DNA of 6,936 nucleotides from Deltaproteobacteria bacterium (lineage in GTDB: Bacteria > Desulfobacterota > DSM-4660 > Desulfatiglandales > B25-G16). Below the pieces are notes generated by a model that saw nothing but the letters and a program-made list of their open reading frames with translations, was not told the DNA's origin and searched no databases. A program made the translations under genes and the position numbers. Each line of letters starts with the position of its first letter. Within the stretch, counting starts at the first letter, position 1. Of the stretch, positions 1-5,284 are shown in pieces. The DNA lies in assembly GCA_019308645.1 (NCBI GenBank), contig JAFDHR010000142.1, positions 1-6,936 on the forward strand, read 5' to 3'.

Positions 1-1
1 T

Positions 2-799
2 TCTCTGGAAAAAGCAAATCTTGAGTTACAACAAGCCCAGGAAGAAATAATAAGATCCGAGAAATTGGCCTCAGTTGGGAGATTAGCCTCAGGTGTCGCC
101 CATGAAATTGGAAATCCGATAGGGATCGTCCTTGGTTATTTGGGGCTTCTGAAAGGAAGTGATCTAAATGACGAAGAAAGGAAAGACTTTATTAATCGCA
201 TCGAGAAAGAAATAGGCAGAATAAATAGGACTATTAGAAATCTTCTTGACTTCTCCAGGCCATCAAAGGGAGAGATGAGAGTAGTATCTGTTCATAAAAT
301 TATTGGCGACATGGTAGATATACTCAAACCCCAGCCGATGGTATCCGACAGTGAAATCTTTTTAGATAAAGGTGCAACAAAGGATAATGTTCTTGCTGAT
401 CCAGACAAGCTGAAGCAGGTATTTTTAAATTTGTCAATGAATGCAATAGATGCTATGGGGGCAAATCAAACAAAGAATGAATCACAAAAAAATACGTTAT
501 CAATAAGAACCATCCTTCCTACAGAGACTAAAGCAGACAAAACGGTAAACAAAAGTAAAATACACATAGAGTTTATTGATAATGGGTCAGGAATTCCCGC
601 CGAAGACCTTACCAGGATCTTTGATCCATTTTATACTACAAAAGAACCGGGAAAGGGTACAGGATTGGGGCTTTCAGTCAGTTTGAGAATTATTGAAGAT
701 ATAGGTGGAGATATCAAGGTAAAAAGTGAACCGGGAAAGGGTACAAAAATTATTGTCATCCTTCCACTTTGCCCTGCCACTAAGTCACAAAGGCACTAA
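2..799 (+). CDS. Sensor histidine kinase, C-terminal part (5' end outside window)
   Basis: The reading frame is open from the left edge, so the sensor region is missing and 265 residues are visible. They begin with a coiled-coil-like linker, followed by a HisKA dimerisation domain with the phospho-acceptor His in HEIGNP (residue 34 of the fragment, codon at 101-103). The HATPase_c domain follows: N box around NAIDAM (about 147), G1 box DNGSGIP (193-199), F box FDPFYTT (207) and G2 box GTGLGL (219-224). All residues for autophosphorylation are present. A TTG at 65 lies inside the HisKA motif and is not a real start. The likely partner is the NtrC-type regulator 76 bp downstream. The natural end is probably near VILPL; the last nine or so residues and the stop are encoded by a palindromic repeat. 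The input signal cannot be inferred. Confidence 0.95.
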   Translation, partial: SLEKANLELQQAQEEIIRSEKLASVGRLASGVAHEIGNPIGIVLGYLGLLKGSDLNDEERKDFINRIEKEIGRINRTIRNLLDFSRPSKGEMRVVSVHKIIGDMVDILKPQPMVSDSEIFLDKGATKDNVLADPDKLKQVFLNLSMNAIDAMGANQTKNESQKNTLSIRTILPTETKADKTVNKSKIHIEFIDNGSGIPAEDLTRIFDPFYTTKEPGKGTGLGLSVSLRIIEDIGGDIKVKSEPGKGTKIIVILPLCPATKSQRH

Positions 800-850
800 G
801 GGTATTAAATTGTAAATTGTCTAATCTTAGTGACTTCGTGACTTCGTGGC
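776..850. repeat. Intergenic palindromic repeat, 25-nt arms
   Basis: The left arm (776-800) and right arm (826-850) are reverse complements at 22 of 25 positions, around a 25-nt AT-rich loop. The arms are built from short units of the kind CACTAAG and GTCACGAAG. The left arm overlaps the end of the kinase gene and contains its stop codon (797-799). The right arm ends 25 bp before the regulator start. There is no T-run after the hairpin, so this looks like a dispersed palindromic element more than an intrinsic terminator. It could still form a stable hairpin in a kinase-regulator mRNA. Confidence 0.8.
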
Positions 851-875
851 CTAATAATTACTAACGAGAATTTCT

Positions 876-2249
876 ATGGCAAAAAAAAGAATCCTCATTG
901 TCGAAGATGAAGCCAATATGAGGCATATGCTTGAGGTACTCTTAGGGAAATCTGGCTATGAGGTCAAAACAGCAGCAGATGGCAAGGAAGGTATGGATGC
1001 GATAGAAAGAGAGCAATTTCATTTTATCCTCTGCGATATCAAGATGCCCAGAATGGATGGTATGACCTTTCTAAAATCGGCAAAGGAAAAACTCATTGAT
1101 ACAACTGTTATCATGATGTCTGCTTATGGAACAGTAGATACAGCAATTGAGGCTATGAAATTGGGAGCATATGACTACATTAGCAAACCGTTCAAAACAG
1201 ATGAGGTCCTTTTAACATTGAAAAAGGCTGAAGAACGAGAACGGCTCAAAGAAGAGAATACAAGGCTACGAAATAGAATAAAAAAAATTGAGCAAAAATA
1301 TTCTTTTGGAAACATCGTGGCCCGAAGCGAATCAATGGCCCGTGTATTTGATATTGTCAGTAACGTTGCTGACCATAAGACTACTGTGCTTATCACCGGA
1401 GAAAGCGGCACTGGAAAGGAGTTGATCGCAAGAGCAATCCATCATAATGGAAACAGAGCTGCTGGCCCTATGGTTTTCATAAACTGTGGTGGTATTCCTG
1501 AAAATCTTCTTGAAAGTGAATTATTTGGATATAAGAAGGGCGCATTTACAGGTGCTGTGAGAGACAAGATAGGTCATTTTAAGGAAGCAGATAGGGGAAC
1601 CCTATTTCTCGACGAGATTGGAGAACTGCCTTTATCTCTTCAGGTTAAACTATTGCGCGTTCTTCAAGAAGGAGAAATAACCCCATTAGGCGATATTGGT
1701 TCGAAAAAGGTTGATGTTAGGATTATCTCCGCAACATCAAAAGATCTAAATAAGGAGATTGAAAATGGGAGGTTCCGTGAAGACCTTTTTTACCGTATTA
1801 ATGTAATGACCATTCATCTTCCTCCACTCAGAGAAAGGCGGGGAGATATCCCTCTTCTCATCGGCTATTTTATCGATATTTTCAATAAAAAATTGAAAAA
1901 AGATATAGAAGGACTTTCCTCTGAGGCGATGCCTATTCTCATAGGATACTCCTGGCCTGGAAATATCAGAGAACTCGAAAATCTCATAGAGAGGGCAGTT
2001 TTACTTGCTAAGGACAGATGGATCACACCTGCTGAACTCCCACCTTCAATAACCTCAGATCAAGGGTTTCCTTCATCTTTCGATCCAGAATTTACCCTAT
2101 CTATTAAGAAATCTTCCAGACTATTGGAACATAATCTTATAAAAAGGGCCCTTGAACTCACCAGCGGTAACCGATCCAGGGCTGCCAAAATACTTGAGAT
2201 CAGCCGCCCCATACTCATATCTAAGATTAGGGAGTATGGATTGGGGTAA
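876..2249 (+). CDS. Sigma-54-dependent response regulator, NtrC family
   Basis: This 457-residue protein has the full three-domain NtrC layout. The receiver domain (about 4-120) carries the acidic pocket E10/D11, phospho-acceptor D54, S82 and K104. The AAA+ domain (about 145-385) has Walker A GESGTGKE (175-182), the sigma-54 contact loop GAFTGA (222-227), Walker B GTLFLDEIGE (241-250) and the arginine-finger region GRFREDLFYRIN. A Fis-type helix-turn-helix closes the protein (about 419-457, GNRSRAAKILEIS). When phosphorylated it should oligomerise, hydrolyse ATP and open RNA polymerase-sigma-54 complexes. The ATG at 876 is supported by the receiver start MAKKRILIVEDE; the only ribosome site is a weak GAGA six bases upstream. 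Its cognate kinase is almost certainly the preceding gene. Target promoters are unknown, and I saw no clear -24/-12 site in the window. Confidence 0.97.
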   Translation: MAKKRILIVEDEANMRHMLEVLLGKSGYEVKTAADGKEGMDAIEREQFHFILCDIKMPRMDGMTFLKSAKEKLIDTTVIMMSAYGTVDTAIEAMKLGAYDYISKPFKTDEVLLTLKKAEERERLKEENTRLRNRIKKIEQKYSFGNIVARSESMARVFDIVSNVADHKTTVLITGESGTGKELIARAIHHNGNRAAGPMVFINCGGIPENLLESELFGYKKGAFTGAVRDKIGHFKEADRGTLFLDEIGELPLSLQVKLLRVLQEGEITPLGDIGSKKVDVRIISATSKDLNKEIENGRFREDLFYRINVMTIHLPPLRERRGDIPLLIGYFIDIFNKKLKKDIEGLSSEAMPILIGYSWPGNIRELENLIERAVLLAKDRWITPAELPPSITSDQGFPSSFDPEFTLSIKKSSRLLEHNLIKRALELTSGNRSRAAKILEISRPILISKIREYGLG

Positions 2250-2260
2250 GTTTTTGTAAC

Positions 2261-2342
2261 CGTTCAAAGGTTCGGGGTTCGGGGTTAGTGAAGGCTAACA
2301 AAGGGAATGCAACCCTAAACGTTGAACCGTGGACCTTGAACG
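2261..2342. repeat. Intergenic palindromic repeat of GTTCAAGGTTC type
   Basis: The segment starts CGTTCAAAGGTTCGGGGTTC (2261-2280) and ends with an imperfect reverse complement, GAACCGTGGACCTTGAACG (2324-2342). Inner partial complements are GGGGTTAG (2281-2288) and CCCTAAAC (2313-2320). It occupies most of the gap between the response regulator and the next gene. It differs in sequence from the palindrome at 776-850. No T-run follows, so it is read as a dispersed palindromic element, though it may reduce read-through from the regulator gene. Confidence 0.65.
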
Positions 2343-2414
2343 CCTACAGTTTTCTTTTGTGTTTTGTAAGCAAAAAGATTACAATGAAATTAAAAGTTTG
2401 TTGGAGGTATAGAA

Positions 2415-2666
2415 ATGCAATTAACTATGAGAATCCCGGACGAATATTCATTAAGCATTGAGAAGCTAACAGAGAAAATGGGCCTGAAAAAATCAGATAT
2501 TGCACGTTTAGCTCTTAAACAATTCCTGGATGAAAATAGTATTGAGGATAAAGAGAAGCCTTTTGATAAAATTAAGCACCTTTTAGGGACCGCTGAAAGC
2601 AAAATCGATGATTTGGGGCAAAGACATAGAGATTACCTTATCCAGAAAATCTGCGTCCTAATCTAA
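2415..2666 (+). CDS. Ribbon-helix-helix (CopG-like) antitoxin-type protein, orphan
   Basis: The 83-residue product opens with a beta strand and two helices typical of ribbon-helix-helix DNA-binding proteins: LTMRIPDEYSLSIEKL, then KKSDIARLALKQFLDE. Such proteins bind operator DNA as dimers, and a C-terminal tail (here about 50-83, with DLGQRHRDYLI) usually neutralises a partner toxin. The start is firm: GGAGGT lies six bases upstream (2403-2408). From knowledge of the family, antitoxins with a DLG-RH-YL tail are commonly followed by a PIN-domain toxin. None is recognisable in the 122 bases before the BrnT-type gene, so this looks like an orphan. The last four residues (CVLI) look unlike the usual basic tail, so the 3' end may be altered. 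It might instead regulate the downstream BrnT unit. Confidence 0.75.
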   Translation: MQLTMRIPDEYSLSIEKLTEKMGLKKSDIARLALKQFLDENSIEDKEKPFDKIKHLLGTAESKIDDLGQRHRDYLIQKICVLI

Positions 2667-2788
2667 GTAATTGGTTTTCAATTCCGAAATGTTCGACAAA
2701 GATCAAACAACCACAACAGGCAGTTTTGCCACGGCACATCCTGATATTTCTGCTATTTTTGGCCCCTTTAACAAACGAGGATTAATGT

Positions 2789-3082
2789 ATGATTCAATTC
2801 GAATGGGACCCTGCCAAAGCGAAGACGAACTTGAGAAAGCACGGCGTTGCTTTTCGAGAAGGTGTTACTGTCTTGCGGGACCCTTTGGGTATCACTATCT
2901 TTGATCCAGATCATTCCGATGAGGAAGATCGGTTCATCACCTTCGGATTCTCGGTTACTGGCAGGCTCCTAATGGTAGCTCATGCCGAACGCGGCGAGAG
3001 AATCCGCATCATAAGTGCACGAGGGCTTTCCCGTGCAGAGCGAGAGGTATATGAACAAGAAATCCAAAGACGAAAAAACTGA
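2789..3082 (+). CDS. brnT: BrnT-type toxin (DUF497 family)
   Basis: The 97-residue product matches the BrnT pattern along its whole length: FEWDPAKAKTNLRKHGVAF at the N-terminus, then DPDHSDEEDRF, a strand FGFSVTGRLLMVAHAERG, and the C-terminal signature RIRIISARGLSRAEREVYE. BrnT proteins are ribonuclease-like toxins with a RelE-type fold that inhibit translation until bound by an antitoxin. The ATG at 2789 is preceded by CGAGG (2776-2780) at eight bases; an ATG at 2785 is in another frame. The downstream partner gene overlaps by 32 bp, a strong sign of translational coupling and of a toxin-first module. Length is normal and no key motif looks missing, so the toxin is probably functional. Confidence 0.92.
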   Translation: MIQFEWDPAKAKTNLRKHGVAFREGVTVLRDPLGITIFDPDHSDEEDRFITFGFSVTGRLLMVAHAERGERIRIISARGLSRAEREVYEQEIQRRKN

Positions 3083-3302
3083 CGATCTTCGCCCTGAATA
3101 CGATCTCCGTGAATTGCTCAAGGACGGTGTCCAAGGCAAATACGCAGACCGTTTCCAGGAAGGCACCAATTTTGTTCTATTGGCCAGTGATGTAGCGGAG
3201 TCTTTTCCAAATGATGAGGCTGTAAATGAGGCCCTTCGGTTGGTGCTTAAGCTTACGAAGCTGCCAAGGTCCAGAAAGAATAGCACCCACAAAGAAGCAT
3301 AA
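3051..3302 (+). CDS. Putative antitoxin partner of BrnT (not classical BrnA)
   Basis: The predicted product is 83 residues. The ATG at 3051 is preferred over an in-frame ATG at 3015 because the protein then begins MNKKSKDEK and GAGAGG lies just upstream (3042-3047, inside the toxin gene). The N-terminal part is charged (LRPEYDLRELLKDGVQGKYADR) and is followed by NFVLLASDVAESFPNDEAVNEALRLVLKL. The latter can be read as a strand and two helices, as in ribbon-helix-helix antitoxins; that is inference from pattern. Small proteins with a RPEYD...G.GKYA...G.N.VLL.PDVA layout occur next to BrnT toxins. The 32-bp overlap and position support an antitoxin role and autoregulation of the pair. Sequence similarity to classical BrnA is not evident. 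Confidence 0.8.
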   Translation: MNKKSKDEKTDDLRPEYDLRELLKDGVQGKYADRFQEGTNFVLLASDVAESFPNDEAVNEALRLVLKLTKLPRSRKNSTHKEA

Positions 3303-3336
3303 TTTCCGAAGTAAGAATGGGCGCTGCACAAGGATC

Positions 3337-3371
3337 GTTCGCAAGCTCGCAACCTGTGAGCCTTAGCGAAC
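3337..3371. repeat. Hairpin downstream of the BrnT module
   Basis: GTTCGC (3337-3342) pairs with GCGAAC (3366-3371). Inside it GCTC (3345-3348) pairs with GAGC (3358-3361), leaving a nine-base loop. The structure lies 34 bp after the antitoxin stop and before the transposase element. No T-run follows, so it is a weak candidate for a rho-independent terminator and may be another palindromic repeat. Confidence 0.45.
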
Positions 3372-3413
3372 TCCGCACCAAAATTTGATCGTATCGCGTA
3401 TCGGGCCCGTATC

Positions 3414-3487
3414 GGGTCGGGCCAAGTTAACCCTCTGAAATTATTGCCGATAAGCCCTAAAAACACACTTATTTACACCCTATATCG
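3414..3487. repeat. Left inverted-repeat arm of the RAYT element
   Basis: Read as the reverse complement, this arm matches 4274-4347 at about 47 of 74 positions with no gap. Conservation is concentrated at the outer end (GGGTCGGGCCA, 3414-3424, plus TAAC at 3428-3431) and the inner end (CCCTATATCG, 3478-3487). The pattern of two conserved blocks at a fixed distance suggests two recognition elements. Confidence 0.6.
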
Positions 3488-3527
3488 AGCTTTTTAGGGG
3501 CGAAAAGAGCAATATTCACAATAATCA

Positions 3528-4319
3528 ATGGCAAGAGCGAAAAGACAGTATATCCCGGGGCAGATATGGCATATCACCCACCGATGTCATAAAAGAGAGT
3601 TTTTGCTCAAGTTTGCAAAGGATCGCCGAAGATGGCTTCAGTGGCTTTTTGAAGCGAAGAAACGTTATGGCTTGCCAATATTGAATTACGCTGTCACCTC
3701 GAACCATATTCATCTTCTTGTGGTTGGCAATGATGATCGTGATGTTATTCCAAATTCGATTAAACTGGTTGCTGGGCGAACCGGACAGGAATATAATCAA
3801 AGGAAGAATCGCAAGGGAGCATTTTGGGAGGATCGCTATCACGCAACGGCGGTAGAGAGCGGTGAGCATCTATTTCAATGTCTTGTATATATTGATCTAA
3901 ATATGGTGCGTGCAGGTGTTGTGGAACATCCTTCCGAGTGGCCTTTTTGTGGTTACAACGAGATACAGGGACAAAGAAATAAAAACGTTCTTATAGATTA
4001 TAAAAGGCTCAGAAAACTACTTGGTTTTGACTCTTATGATAGGTTGATAACTTATCACAAGAGGTGGGTAGACGATTATTTGGGAAATGGAAAAAATATC
4101 AGAGATGAAAAATGGACAAGGAGTATTGCTGTTGGTAGTAAAGGCTTTGTTGATAGGGTAAAATCCATACTGGGAGCATTGGCCTCAGGAAGAAAAAGTA
4201 TCGAAGCAGGAGAATCCTATCAACTTCGAGAGCCCTCAATTCCTTATGGTGCCCATTCTGGGGTCAAAAAGGGCGATATAGGGCCTGAAAACACCTATTT
4301 TTGGGACGTTAAGCTATAA
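3528..4319 (+). CDS. REP-associated tyrosine transposase (RAYT, Y1/IS200-like)
   Basis: The 263-residue product is a member of the Y1 transposase superfamily. The N-terminus PGQIWHITHRCHKREFLL is the usual RAYT opening. The metal-binding HUH motif is NHIHLLV, with H60 and H62. The nucleophilic tyrosine is most likely Y89 in GQEYNQRKNRKGAFWEDRYH. The block VYIDLNMVRAGVVEHPSEWPFCGY is diagnostic for RAYTs. These enzymes cut and join single-stranded DNA at palindromic REP sequences and are usually single-copy, domesticated genes. No clear Shine-Dalgarno sequence precedes the ATG at 3528 (GAAAAGAGC is the best purine run), but MARAKRQYIPGQIWHI agrees with family starts. The last 15 codons lie inside the right inverted-repeat arm, so the C-terminal tail is partly dictated by the repeat. 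No frameshift or lost catalytic residue is seen. Confidence 0.93.
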   Translation: MARAKRQYIPGQIWHITHRCHKREFLLKFAKDRRRWLQWLFEAKKRYGLPILNYAVTSNHIHLLVVGNDDRDVIPNSIKLVAGRTGQEYNQRKNRKGAFWEDRYHATAVESGEHLFQCLVYIDLNMVRAGVVEHPSEWPFCGYNEIQGQRNKNVLIDYKRLRKLLGFDSYDRLITYHKRWVDDYLGNGKNIRDEKWTRSIAVGSKGFVDRVKSILGALASGRKSIEAGESYQLREPSIPYGAHSGVKKGDIGPENTYFWDVKL

Positions 4320-4347
4320 TATTCAATAAGTTAGCGTGGCCCGACCC
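4274..4347. repeat. Right inverted-repeat arm of the RAYT element
   Basis: This is the partner of 3414-3487. Its inner block CGATATAGGG (4274-4283) lies within the transposase coding sequence and its outer block TGGCCCGACCC (4337-4347) lies 18 bp after the stop. The arm also encodes the last 15 residues of the transposase. Confidence 0.6.
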
Positions 4348-4384
4348 CACGACTATTATGGTTAATAAAGATAAGGTAGTCGGG
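4335..4384. repeat. REP-like hairpins at the right end of the RAYT element
   Basis: CGTGG (4335-4339) pairs with CCACG (4347-4351) around a seven-base loop. Just downstream CGACTA (4350-4355) pairs with TAGTCG (4377-4382). CCCGAC (4340-4345) can alternatively pair with GTCGGG (4379-4384), which excludes the first two. The right-hand strand contains GGTAGTCGGG, whose GTAG recalls the tetranucleotide that marks REPs in some RAYT systems. Confidence 0.4.
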
Positions 4385-4402
4385 ATTTTCAGGAGTAAAT
4401 TC

Positions 4403-4522
4403 GCCTGTTAACTAGCATTTTGCATGGAACAATGCATTGCAAGCAAGCAAATTTGCGTGTTTATCCATTCAATCCCGGTATATCAGGATTAGGCAAAATT
4501 GCCTTATACGTAAATGTTAGGC
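4403..4522 (+). other. Possible degraded integron attC site
   Basis: The segment starts with GCCTGTTAAC, which reads as an attC R'' box (GCCTAAC) with three extra bases, and ends in a perfect R' box GTTAGGC (4516-4522). The 120-nt spacing is in the attC range, and the inner sequences next to the two boxes are only partly complementary. A local hairpin ATTGCCT/AGGCAAT (4498-4504 with 4519-4525) includes the R' box. A cassette-like gene starts 23 bp later, and an integron-integrase-like remnant lies at the right edge. The match is weak and could be chance. Confidence 0.25.
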
Positions 4523-4545
4523 AATGATGATAAGATAAATTTCTG

Positions 4546-4782
4546 ATGGATTTTGAAATTATTGGAAGTATCAGAGATGCTGAATCCATCGCGCTAGGTC
4601 GTGGGATTCGCGATTTACCACGATTGCGGAAACAATATGGCCAAGGGCACTGGAAAAAGTTTAAAGGATTTGCGACCGTATGCTTAAAAGATGGCACCGT
4701 TCATACCGCAGAAATCCATTGGTATGAGGCACACGGTATCGGTAAGAAAGAAATCAAATTGAAATTTCCTTTGATTGACTAG
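4546..4782 (+). CDS. Small conserved protein of unknown function
   Basis: The 78-residue product reads FEIIGSIRDAESIALGRGIR, a basic linker LPRLRKQYGQGHWKKFKGFA, a strand TVCLKDGTVHTAEIHWYE and the ending AHGIGKKEIKLKFPLID. I recognise this as the layout of a widespread small uncharacterised family (RYG..W.KLKG.A...L.DG...AE.HWYEAHGIG), but I know no function or domain name. It is basic and has no membrane segment or metal motif. The start is supported by three stops in frame just upstream; the ribosome site is poor. The next gene begins within 30 bp, so the two are probably cotranscribed. The setting among toxin-antitoxin genes makes a role in a two-gene module possible, but nothing in the sequence proves it. 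Confidence 0.75.
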   Translation: MDFEIIGSIRDAESIALGRGIRDLPRLRKQYGQGHWKKFKGFATVCLKDGTVHTAEIHWYEAHGIGKKEIKLKFPLID

Positions 4783-4808
4783 CTATGAAGAGAAAGGAAA
4801 AACCAGAA

Positions 4809-5042
4809 ATGCAATTTGCAGTTTGTATCAACAATGAAGGTTACCCATCATCGCTTGAGGTGGGAAAACTGTATCGAATCCTGCCCGACGATGAGGCGAC
4901 CTCTCATGGGTACATTCGGGTCATAGATGAGAGTGGTGAAGATTACGGTTATTCCAATGATCGGTTTTTCCAAATCGAACTGCCAGAGGCGTTGGAGAAA
5001 ACTTTATTGGTAGCCTTTAAAGAAGATAGAAATATCGCCTAA
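4809..5042 (+). CDS. Small conserved protein of unknown function
   Basis: The 77-residue product begins MQFAVCINNEGYPSSLEVGK, continues LYRILPDDEATSHGYIRVID and has ESGEDYGYSNDRFFQIELPE near its end. Conserved small proteins with this pattern are, as I recall, found in cyanobacteria and other phyla without an assigned function. It is acidic, in contrast to its basic upstream neighbour, and looks like a small beta-rich fold. I chose ATG 4809 because AAGGA lies ten bases upstream (4794-4798) and homologues begin M-x-F-A-V-C; an in-frame ATG at 4785, two bases after the previous stop, would add eight basic residues. The closeness of the two genes suggests an operon. The last eight residues may be non-native, since unusual GC-rich sequence starts right after the stop. 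Confidence 0.75.
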   Translation: MQFAVCINNEGYPSSLEVGKLYRILPDDEATSHGYIRVIDESGEDYGYSNDRFFQIELPEALEKTLLVAFKEDRNIA

Positions 5043-5043
5043 T

Positions 5044-5131
5044 CGGGTAGCCGGGGGGTTTTCTCCCCCAGCCCCCATACCACCCCCCTAATAAGTCGGG
5101 ATCTTCGACATGCCGGGCGTACACAAGGCGC
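5044..5131. other. GC-rich strip resembling a group II intron flank, low confidence
   Basis: The strip starts CGGGTAGCCGGGGGG and continues with three C-runs (5065-5069, 5072-5076, 5083-5088). A hairpin is possible between the G-run at 5053-5058 and any of the C-runs. Further on is CATGCCGGGCGTACACAAGG (5109-5128). From memory, bacterial group II introns and the neighbourhood of their reverse transcriptases carry a similar order of motifs (GGGTAGCCGGGGGG, CCCCCAGCCCCCA, GCATGCGGGTCCGCACAAGG). No reverse transcriptase or domain V is present, so at most this is a short remnant. It abuts the truncated toxin and may mark the event that removed the toxin's 5' end. Confidence 0.3.
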
Positions 5132-5284
5132 TATACCTGCCTCTATTCCGCTGGCGATCCTGTTCATAGTGTTTGGGCTTTCAATAATGAAAATAAATGG
5201 GCAGTTCTTATAACGGCTTATCGACCAGATCCAAATCTCTGGATTGATTTCCGTAACAGGAGGAGTAACCATGAAACCTTTTGA
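5132..5284 (+). pseudogene. C-terminal remnant of a DUF4258-type toxin
   Basis: A frame without a usable start codon encodes GDPVHSVWAFNNENKWAVLI followed by TAYRPDPNLWIDFRNRR and a short tail, with the stop at 5282-5284. This is the C-terminal half of the small DUF4258 proteins that sit just upstream of YgiT-type zinc-finger antitoxins, recognisable by P.H.V......WAV.IT.YRPDP..W.D.R.RR. The N-terminal half, where the family has its conserved His-containing helix, is missing. Upstream the frame stays open to a stop at 5048-5050 but reads through GC-rich sequence unrelated to the family. The tail overlaps the antitoxin gene by 14 bp, the usual operon arrangement. The toxin should be inactive. 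A frameshifted N-terminus is possible, but I could not find one. Confidence 0.8.
5258..5265 (+). promoter_or_regulatory. Strong ribosome binding site of the antitoxin
   Basis: AGGAGGAG lies seven bases (counting from AGGAGG) before the ATG at 5271. It is the best Shine-Dalgarno sequence in the window and decides this start over an ATG at 5244. It lies inside the toxin remnant, so the antitoxin would originally have been translationally coupled. Confidence 0.85.

Larger units (their letters stand above)
3414..4347 (+). mobile_element. RAYT element: transposase plus flanking inverted repeats
   Basis: The element is bounded by an 11-bp perfect inverted repeat, GGGTCGGGCCA at 3414-3424 and TGGCCCGACCC at 4337-4347, and contains one Y1-type transposase gene. 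The two ends stay recognisably complementary for 74 nt without any gap. REP-associated tyrosine transposases are typically bracketed by inverted REP-like palindromes that they recognise as single-stranded DNA. The exact outer boundary is uncertain: no target duplication is obvious, and GC-rich repeated motifs (GTATCGGG units at 3391-3416) continue outside the left end. Confidence 0.6.

Noticed and set aside
644..745. An 18-nt exact direct repeat (GAACCGGGAAAGGGTACA) at 644-661 and 728-745 in the kinase gene
   Set aside because: Both copies encode EPGKGT motifs that are normal in the G2 box and the following strand of histidine kinases, so shared codon use explains it.
2733..2760. A possible sigma-54 promoter (GGCAC near 2734)
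   Set aside because: The distance between the GG and GC elements does not fit the -24/-12 consensus.
2969..3466. A 165-residue minus-strand open frame opposite the BrnT module
   Set aside because: It is antisense to two recognisable genes and part of the RAYT left end; its product shows no family pattern.
5044..5090. A CRISPR array or G-quadruplex suggested by repeated G- and C-runs
   Set aside because: There are no regular repeat-spacer units, and only one G-run faces three C-runs; simple hairpin pairing explains the sequence.
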